Shown: one piece after another, positions 7,372-12,301 of the stretch
Layout of the letters: each line of letters begins with the position of its first letter
How positions within the stretch are numbered: position 1 is the first letter of the stretch
Origin: an uncultured Rothia sp.
Lineage (GTDB): Bacteria; Actinomycetota; Actinomycetes; Actinomycetales; Micrococcaceae
Direction: 5' to 3'
DNA length: 12,301 nucleotides
Assembly (NCBI RefSeq): GCF_937976295.1
Contig: NZ_CALJRY010000048.1
Span: 1 to 12,301 of the forward strand
Position numbers and translations under genes: made by a program
Notes under the pieces: generated by a model
Seen by the model: the letters and a program-made list of their open reading frames with translations, nothing else
The model's database searches: none
Told to the model about the DNA's origin: nothing

Positions 7372-9329
7372 TGGCTCAGTTGAAACCTCACGCTCGTGTG
7401 GTGATGCAGAAGGCTGCTCAGCGCGGCACGATGGTGACGGAGGGTGACTCTGGCACGGTGCTGGTGAACCGCCTGTATGAGCGTAAGCCGTGGTGGCTGA
7501 TTGTGCAGGCTCTGATTGATTCGAGCGCGTGGTTGCTGGCGGTTTTGTTTGCGTACATGCTCCGCTATAGTGTGCTGCTCAATAACGGTTCGGTGTTCGA
7601 TATTATTCACCCTGCGTCGTTGACGATGACCGCTACTTTGGCTGTGGTGTTGCATCTGGCTGTTGGTCTGGCGGGCGTGAAGATTTATAACGGCGTGTAT
7701 TCGTACGGTTCGTTTGATGAGTCGTGGCGTGCCGGTGCGGCTGCTTTGAGTGCGGGCGCGGTATTGACCATTTTTTCCTTTGTGGATGAGTCGCTGGGGC
7801 TGCCGCATATTCCTCATAGTGTGCCTGCGATTGCGGCGGCATTTAGCCTGATTATGATGGCTGGTGCCCGTATGGCGAAGCGTGTGTACACTGAGCGCGG
7901 TGCGGTGCGTGAGCTGACCGGTGAGCCGGTGATTGTGTACGGTGCCGGTTTTATTGGCGGCATGGTCATGGATTCGATGCTGCATGATGAGGATGCGAAG
8001 CTTCGCCCGGTTGCGGTGTTTGATGATGACCAGCTGAAGGCTGGCACGAAGTTCCACGGCATTTCGGTGATTACGACGTACCGCGAGCTGGAGCAGGTGA
8101 TTCGTGAGTCGGGTACCCGTAAGATTCTGGTGACGATTTCGGATATGCCGGAGGATTACTTCGAGTCCTTCTGCAACCGCATGCGTAAGCTTAAGGTTGA
8201 GGTTCAGCGTATTAGTAGCGCAAATGCTCGTCTGATGGGTGAGCGTCTGATTACCGCAAGCGATAACGACCTGATGCGCGTGATTCGTGGCGAGATCAAC
8301 TACGATATTGACCGCGATATTCTGCGTTCGTACCTGCACGGTAAGCGTGTGCTGGTTACGGGTGCGGGCGGTTCGATTGGTTCTGAGCTGTGCCGTCAGA
8401 TTAGCGAGTTCGAGCCTGAGACTCTCATGATGCTTGATCATGATGAGACTCTGCTGATGGAGACGAAGGTTTCGATTACTCATGAGTCGAGCCTGGATGA
8501 TGACCGCATTATTCTGGCTGATATTCGTGAGGGAGATAACCTACTGGAGATTTTCCGTGACCGTCGCCCCGAGGTGGTGTTCCACGCTGCGGCTTTGAAA
8601 CATGTGTCGGCGTTGGAGGCGTACCCGCAGGAGGCGTGGAAGACGAACTCCCTGGGTACTCTCAACGTGTTGCGTGCCGCGGAGGCGGTGGGCGTGAAGA
8701 CCTTCGTGAATGTTTCGACCGATAAGGCTGCGGATCCGAAGACTGCGCTGGGCCAGTCCAAGCGGGTGGCGGAGCGTCTGACCGCGTACTTTGGTGAGAA
8801 GACCGGCAACACCTACGTGTCGGTTCGTTTTGGTAACGTGTTTGGTTCGCGCGGTTCGATTAAGCCGCTCTTTACGAAGCAGATTCTTTCGGGTGGTCCG
8901 ATTACCCTGACGGATAAGCGCGCGACCCGTTATTTCATGCTGATTACTGATGCCTGCCTGCTGGTGATGCTTGCCGGTGCGATTGGTCGCCCGGGCGAGG
9001 TTATGGTGCTGGATATGGGTCAGCCGGTCAAGATCCTGGACGTTGCGAAGGCGATGCGCCAGGCATATGAGCGGTATGACGTGGAGATCAAGGAGATTGG
9101 TCTTCGCAAGGGTGAGAAGCTGGATGAGACTCTCTTCGGCGGTACCGAGAAGCTGGTACCCAGTGAGGAGAACCGGTATATTTCCCGGTCGAGTGCCCCG
9201 GCACTTGACCCTGATGAGCTCGATTATGAGCGCTGGATTCAGAACTATCGGGAGCACAGCGGCTATGAGCGTCATGGCCTGGAGCGTGCCCCTGATCCGC
9301 GTACTCTGGCGGATGCACAGACGTTCTAA
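7371..9329 (+). CDS. Membrane-bound nucleotide-sugar 4,6-dehydratase (WbpM/CapD/PglF type)
   Basis: Large enzymes of this family convert UDP-GlcNAc to UDP-2-acetamido-2,6-dideoxy-4-hexulose, the entry to QuiNAc, FucNAc and bacillosamine sugars. The 652 residues show four membrane helices (about 42-69, 83-103, 121-138, 151-168), a first nucleotide-binding-like fold (VIVYGAGFIGG, 187-197), and the catalytic SDR domain with GAGGSIG (331-337), HAAALKHV (405-412), STDKAADP (449-456) and RFGNVFGSRGS (486-496). In WbpM and PglF the catalytic pattern is MxxxK; here it is L460 with K464, so the Met position holds Leu. I believe this may be common in actinobacterial homologues but could not check. GTG at 7371 overlaps the previous stop by one base and has a strong AAGGAGG (7358-7364) 6 bases upstream. 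It is followed by a terminator, so it ends a two-gene operon. Confidence 0.93.
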   Translation: MAQLKPHARVVMQKAAQRGTMVTEGDSGTVLVNRLYERKPWWLIVQALIDSSAWLLAVLFAYMLRYSVLLNNGSVFDIIHPASLTMTATLAVVLHLAVGLAGVKIYNGVYSYGSFDESWRAGAAALSAGAVLTIFSFVDESLGLPHIPHSVPAIAAAFSLIMMAGARMAKRVYTERGAVRELTGEPVIVYGAGFIGGMVMDSMLHDEDAKLRPVAVFDDDQLKAGTKFHGISVITTYRELEQVIRESGTRKILVTISDMPEDYFESFCNRMRKLKVEVQRISSANARLMGERLITASDNDLMRVIRGEINYDIDRDILRSYLHGKRVLVTGAGGSIGSELCRQISEFEPETLMMLDHDETLLMETKVSITHESSLDDDRIILADIREGDNLLEIFRDRRPEVVFHAAALKHVSALEAYPQEAWKTNSLGTLNVLRAAEAVGVKTFVNVSTDKAADPKTALGQSKRVAERLTAYFGEKTGNTYVSVRFGNVFGSRGSIKPLFTKQILSGGPITLTDKRATRYFMLITDACLLVMLAGAIGRPGEVMVLDMGQPVKILDVAKAMRQAYERYDVEIKEIGLRKGEKLDETLFGGTEKLVPSEENRYISRSSAPALDPDELDYERWIQNYREHSGYERHGLERAPDPRTLADAQTF

Positions 9330-9343
9330 TCTTTACGTAAATG

Positions 9344-9396
9344 ACACCGGATTCTGCACTTGCGTGGCAGGTGCGGTATCCGGTGTTTTCTCTTTC
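9344..9396 (+). terminator. Intrinsic terminator after the 4,6-dehydratase gene
   Basis: A 9-bp outer stem (9344-9352 with 9378-9386) and a 4-bp inner stem (9356-9359 with 9371-9374), separated by a 3x3 internal loop, are followed by a T-rich tail (TTTTCTCTTTCTC, 9386 on). It lies 15 bases after the stop codon and separates the glycosyltransferase-dehydratase pair from the WbpL-like gene. Confidence 0.85.
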
Positions 9397-9583
9397 TCGG
9401 TGTAGAACATCTCAGGACGCAGAATATACAGGGCGTATGGAAAGATTCTGTAACGTTTAGCCCCGGGTTTCAGAAGAGTTCTATAGAATACGAAGTAACC
9501 ACACACTACACACATATCGTCCCTTAGCCGCGATTTATGGAGTTTACCTCCAGGGGTAGCGGCGCCAATGCTTTGGAGCTGGT
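9397..9583 (+). promoter_or_regulatory. Probable promoter region of the wbpL-like/atp gene group
   Basis: The stretch follows a terminator, so a promoter for the WbpL-like gene should lie here. The best -10 candidate is TATAGA/TAGAAT (9482-9489) within the palindrome TTCTATAGAA (9479-9488); no good -35 is at the expected distance. The transcript could continue through the AtpI-like, AtpZ-like and atpB genes, since I see no terminator between them. Confidence 0.4.
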
Positions 9584-10873
9584 ATGACCTCCTTTTCTGA
9601 ACTGTTGAGTATTTTTGCTCTTGCTTTTGTTTTGGGTGCCCTTTTACCGTTTGCGGTGCGCCCGATTTTGCGCCGCCACAATATGGTGGATGTTCCTAAT
9701 GAGCGCTCTTCGCATACTGCTCCGACGTACCGCGGTATGGGTTTGGCGACTGCTGCGGCGACTCTGTTGGCGTTTGTGGTGGCTACTTTGTTCGGCTGGA
9801 CGTACCGTTCTTCTGAGTCTTTGCAGCTGGCGGTGACGATTGCTGCGGCGATTCTGTGCGCTTTTGTCTTGGGTTGGCTTGAGGATATTCGTGGCGTGAG
9901 CATTGTGCGTCGTGCGGGCCTGCAGCTGGTTATTGGTCTTTTGGTGAGTGTAAGCTTTGCGACGGTGCAAGGCACGAACATTTTGATGCTGATTCTTGGC
10001 GCGATTTTTATTGCCGGATACATTAACGTGGCGAACTTTATGGACGGCATTAACGGCATTTCTGGCGCGCACGGTCTGGTGGCTGGTCTGGCGTATGCGC
10101 TGACCGGCTGGATGGTGAATCTGCCGTGGCTGGCTTTGGCTGGTGTGGCGGTTGCCGGTGCTTATGCTGCGTTCCTGCCGTGGAACGTGCGCCCGGGTAA
10201 GAACGTGTTTTTGGGCGATGCGGGTTCTTATGTTTTGGGTGCGGCGCTGGGCACGATGGCTGTGGGTGCGTGGTTTGCGGATGTTCCGTTCCTGCTGTCT
10301 TTCGCCCCGCTGGTGACCTACCTTGCGGACGCTGGTGTTACCCTGTTCCGTCGGTTCATGGCGGGGGAGCAGTGGTACATGCCGCACCGTACTCACACGT
10401 ATCAGCGTCTGACGGATGTTGGTTTCAGCCATCTTGGTTCGACCGCCGTGGTGACGGGTACGACCATTCTGGTGTGGGTGCTGTTGGCGTTTGCGTCTGA
10501 CCTGTATGTTGCGGGATCTGTGGTGGCGGCCGCGGGCGTGGTGCTGGTGGCTCTTGCCGTGCTGGCCGTGTATCTGCGTATGCCGCAGTTCTTTGGTGGC
10601 GAGGCTCCTGCTTCTGCGATTGATTTGTCGAAGCGTTTTGCCTCGGCTCCTGAGACGACAGCTCCTGAGGCGAAGAAGGCTGTTTCGGAGCCTGCTACCG
10701 GTTCGTTGACTTCTGCAACTGGTGTTCCGGCGACTCCTGAGAATGTGGAGCCGACCTCGCTGCATCCGGAGCCGATTATGCCGGATTCCGTGAAAGACCG
10801 TGCAGAAAGCTCTTCTACTACTCGCTCCTCTGTTCAGTCTTCTTCTCATCGCAACCGTGGGGAGAAACACTAA
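9584..10873 (+). CDS. WbpL-like undecaprenyl-phosphate sugar-1-phosphate transferase
   Basis: This integral membrane enzyme of the WecA/MraY (PNPT) superfamily starts a lipid-linked glycan by moving a HexNAc-1-phosphate from a UDP-sugar to undecaprenyl phosphate. The membrane core spans about 1-332 with some ten hydrophobic helices. Motifs are DVPNERSSH (36-44), WLEDIR (99-103 region), NFMDGINGI (151-159), FLGDAGS (209-215) and HRTHTYQRL (268-276). The DVPNERSSH and HRTHTYQRL forms point to the WbpL branch (FucNAc/QuiNAc initiation) rather than true WecA. The usual Asp-Asp pair reads E100-D101. A Ser/Thr/Pro/Ala-rich tail of about 90 residues (338-429) is extra and likely cytoplasmic and disordered. 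ATG at 9584 has GGAG (9575-9578) 5 bases upstream. Its stop overlaps the next start by one base. It occupies the place of wecA/rfe in other actinobacterial atp loci. Confidence 0.9.
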   Translation: MTSFSELLSIFALAFVLGALLPFAVRPILRRHNMVDVPNERSSHTAPTYRGMGLATAAATLLAFVVATLFGWTYRSSESLQLAVTIAAAILCAFVLGWLEDIRGVSIVRRAGLQLVIGLLVSVSFATVQGTNILMLILGAIFIAGYINVANFMDGINGISGAHGLVAGLAYALTGWMVNLPWLALAGVAVAGAYAAFLPWNVRPGKNVFLGDAGSYVLGAALGTMAVGAWFADVPFLLSFAPLVTYLADAGVTLFRRFMAGEQWYMPHRTHTYQRLTDVGFSHLGSTAVVTGTTILVWVLLAFASDLYVAGSVVAAAGVVLVALAVLAVYLRMPQFFGGEAPASAIDLSKRFASAPETTAPEAKKAVSEPATGSLTSATGVPATPENVEPTSLHPEPIMPDSVKDRAESSSTTRSSVQSSSHRNRGEKH

Positions 10874-11439
10874 TGGCTTCTGAGCGGCCTAAATCTCAGG
10901 TTCCTATTGAGCCTCTTTGGAGGCGCGTGGTGGATGTTCTGTGGTATCCGCCGGTGGAGCGTAGACGGCAGCAGAAACGCCGCCTGGAGCGTACTCAAGC
11001 AGGTTTGAAAGCCTCTTCTTTTGAGAGTCAAGAGCTTTCCTGGAAATTTTTGTTCTACAGGGTGTCGGCTTACTCTCTGCTGGCTTGGTTGGGCGGTATG
11101 ATGAGTGCGTACCTGTTTGCGGGCCCTGTGGGCGCGCTAGGAATAACATTGGGCTTTCTGATAATCTATATATGCTTCACTCTGGGCGTATTAGTTATGT
11201 TGGTTGCTCCCATTTTCGACTGGGGTGTACCCAAATCGCTGGTGGTGAGCTACCTCGTGAAGATTGCTCTGCTCGGTCTGGTATTGATGTTTGTGCCATT
11301 CCCCGAGAGTCTGAGGCACGGTTGGACTCTCGCAGGCGCATGTACCGGTGTGATTCTGTGGATTGTTATCGAAACAGTCAGCATCGCACGACTGAGAATT
11401 CTATACTTCGACACCGATCTAGAAGACCACGGTCGGTAA
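10873..11439 (+). CDS. AtpI-like membrane protein
   Basis: A 188-residue protein with a basic N-terminus (residues 28-40, Arg/Lys/Gln-rich) and four membrane helices (about 60-82, 88-113, 120-142, 150-172). Size, topology and position just before the ATP synthase genes fit the ATP synthase protein I (UncI/AtpI) family and the conserved membrane protein Rv1303 at the same place in M. tuberculosis. AtpI-type proteins are linked to c-ring assembly or cation supply for the F-type ATP synthase; sequence identity in this family is low, so the assignment rests mainly on topology and context. ATG at 10873 overlaps the TAA of the WbpL-like gene by one base, with GGGGAG (10859-10864) 8 bases upstream, suggesting translational coupling. 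Codon use from about 11140 on shifts to more ATA/CTA/TTA codons. Confidence 0.7.
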   Translation: MASERPKSQVPIEPLWRRVVDVLWYPPVERRRQQKRRLERTQAGLKASSFESQELSWKFLFYRVSAYSLLAWLGGMMSAYLFAGPVGALGITLGFLIIYICFTLGVLVMLVAPIFDWGVPKSLVVSYLVKIALLGLVLMFVPFPESLRHGWTLAGACTGVILWIVIETVSIARLRILYFDTDLEDHGR

Positions 11440-11466
11440 CGCGATTGGTGTTTGAAAGGAATACGT

Positions 11467-11727
11467 TTGGCCGAAGAGAAGAAGTGGTGGGACGGAGATA
11501 AAAAGCTCCGCACTACCGGAGAATTGGTGTCTGACGGAGGTCTCTCCGGTGCAGTCATGTCGATTCTCTATCTGATCATCGGTGTAGCAGTGTGGGGCGG
11601 TATCGGTTACCTCGGTGACCTGGTCTTCTCCACCACCTGGCTGGTGTGGGTTGGTGTCTTGATTGGCGCTGTCGGAGGTTTGACCCTCGTCTTTACCCAC
11701 ATGACCAGGCAGAATAAAGACCGCTAG
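11467..11727 (+). CDS. atpZ: AtpZ/AtpI-family small membrane protein
   Basis: An 86-residue protein with two membrane helices (about 28-54 and 56-78) separated by a short DLVFSTTW turn. The glycine-rich first helix ending in GYLGD and the second helix VGVLIGAVGG match the AtpZ-type pattern found before F-type ATP synthase genes, where AtpZ is thought to assist assembly or magnesium/calcium supply. I chose TTG at 11467, because AAAGGA (11455-11460) is 6 bases upstream; an in-frame TTG at 11452 overlaps that ribosome site. It follows the AtpI-like gene by 27 bases. Its stop codon lies inside the first copy of a 13-bp direct repeat. Confidence 0.78.
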   Translation: MAEEKKWWDGDKKLRTTGELVSDGGLSGAVMSILYLIIGVAVWGGIGYLGDLVFSTTWLVWVGVLIGAVGGLTLVFTHMTRQNKDR

Positions 11728-11753
11728 GTCATTGAACGCGGACCGCTAGGTCA
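11719..11753. repeat. 13-bp direct repeat with internal dyad
   Basis: GACCGCTAGGTCA occurs at 11719-11731 and 11741-11753. Each copy contains GACC and GGTC as inverted arms around GCTA, so each can form a small dyad. The first copy spans the atpZ stop codon. It lies in the leader of atpB. Confidence 0.8.
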
Positions 11754-11774
11754 CACATTCATCCATGTAGTTAG

Positions 11775-11814
11775 CATGTCAGTCGCTTAGAGGCAGACAT
11801 GGGCTCTTGAAGCC
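11775..11814 (+). other. Possible RNA hairpins in the atpB leader
   Basis: CATGTC (11775-11780) pairs with GACATG (11796-11801) across a 15-base loop, and GGCT (11802-11805) pairs with AGCC (11811-11814) across a 5-base AT/C loop region. They lie 25 or more bases before the atpB start and could affect translation or mRNA processing. Both stems are short, so this is tentative. Confidence 0.3.
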
Positions 11815-11838
11815 ACTAGTAGCAAGAAAGGACTTGCT

Positions 11839-12301
11839 TTGATCGAGAACGGGTTGATCCTCGCGGAAGCCTATGTGCCGCCGACCCCCGAAGACATGCA
11901 TCTGCCCCCCTTCTTCACCATTGGTGATTTCTCTTTCGGTAAGCAGAACGTACTGATTCTGCTGTCCGTGGTGATTATTGCGGTTTTCTTCCTCACCGCA
12001 GCACGTAAGCGCGCCATGGTTCCCGGCAAGACTCAGTTCATCGCTGAGTCTGGCTACATGTTTGCTCGTAACTCCCTCGGTAAGGAAACCCTGGGCGTAC
12101 AGCACTACAAGCCTTTCGTGCCGATTCTGTTCGCCTCCTTCTTCTTCGTTCTGGTGAACAACCTCTTCGGTTCGATTCCGTTTATTCAGCTGCCCTCCTT
12201 CTCCCACCCCGGTAGCGCCTACGCGCTGGCTGGCGTAGCGTACCTGACCTGGGTTGGTGTTGGTATCAAGCGCAAGGGCCTGGGTGGCTTCTTCAAGGAC
12301 A
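11839..12301 (+). CDS. atpB: ATP synthase F0 subunit a, 5' part
   Basis: Subunit a forms the proton half-channels beside the c-ring of the F-type ATP synthase in the cytoplasmic membrane. The first 154 residues are present; the gene runs off the right edge before the region with the essential arginine. Visible are the short N-terminal segment with EEMHLP-like EDMHLPPFF (18-26), a first membrane helix (about 36-54) followed by AARKR, the amphipathic segment with FARNSLG (75-81), and a second helix ending in the conserved NNLFGSIP (107-114). The chosen start is TTG at 11839, with AAAGGA (11827-11832) 6 bases upstream, the same arrangement as atpZ; ATG at 11896 would remove 19 residues and has no ribosome site. 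A 111-base leader separates it from atpZ. Confidence 0.93.
   Translation, partial: MIENGLILAEAYVPPTPEDMHLPPFFTIGDFSFGKQNVLILLSVVIIAVFFLTAARKRAMVPGKTQFIAESGYMFARNSLGKETLGVQHYKPFVPILFASFFFVLVNNLFGSIPFIQLPSFSHPGSAYALAGVAYLTWVGVGIKRKGLGGFFKD

Noticed and set aside
7236..8483. 415-codon minus-strand open frame opposite the dehydratase gene
   Set aside because: Same Arg/His/Asn-rich composition, no motif, and it overlaps the well-supported 4,6-dehydratase.
9333..9515. 60-codon minus-strand open frame downstream of the dehydratase gene
   Set aside because: It lies over the terminator and promoter region and has no ribosome site or known motif.
9644..10870. 408-codon minus-strand open frame opposite the WbpL-like gene
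   Set aside because: Arg/His/Gln-rich with no motif; the plus strand holds a clear PNPT enzyme.

Overview
The window looks like chromosome from a high-GC Gram-positive bacterium (Actinomycetota). My best guess is a Micrococcaceae member such as Rothia, from protein character and codon use; no marker gene here proves the genus. The housekeeping frame is prmC, then a Sua5/TsaC-type threonylcarbamoyl-AMP synthase, then a WecA/MraY-superfamily phosphoglycosyltransferase, an AtpI-like protein, an AtpZ-like protein and atpB. This is the order known from other actinobacteria, where prfA lies before prmC and the rest of the atp operon follows.

Layout. 1-143: a long GC-rich hairpin with a run of nine G. 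144-1418: an unrecognised 424-residue protein with a cysteine cluster and an acidic tail, lower in GC than its neighbours. 1463-2389: prmC. 2390-2570: short spacer with small repeats. 2571-3785: Sua5-like protein with a long low-complexity C-terminal extension. 3840-3880: near-ideal terminator between convergent genes. 3961-4962 (minus): extended-SDR NAD(P)-dependent epimerase/dehydratase. 4963-5391: divergent intergenic region with a cluster of inverted repeats. 5392-7371: a fusion of two GT2 glycosyltransferases. 7371-9329: membrane-anchored WbpM/CapD-type UDP-sugar 4,6-dehydratase, joined to the previous gene by a one-base stop/start overlap. 9344-9396: terminator. 9584-10873: WbpL-like sugar-1-phosphate transferase. 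10873-11439: AtpI-like membrane protein. 11467-11727: AtpZ-like protein. 11839 to the right edge: atpB, incomplete.

How it works together. The most distinctive feature is a surface-glycan module (epimerase, double glycosyltransferase, 4,6-dehydratase, WbpL-like transferase) embedded in the prmC-sua5-wecA-atp backbone. A plausible reading is that the dehydratase makes a 6-deoxy-4-keto UDP-HexNAc, another enzyme completes the sugar, the WbpL-like protein loads it onto undecaprenyl phosphate, and the two-headed glycosyltransferase adds the next residues. The WbpL-like gene is translationally coupled to the AtpI-like gene, so lipid-linked glycan initiation and F-type ATP synthase genes appear to share a transcript. 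I saw no tRNA, rRNA, CRISPR array, insertion sequence or prophage gene.
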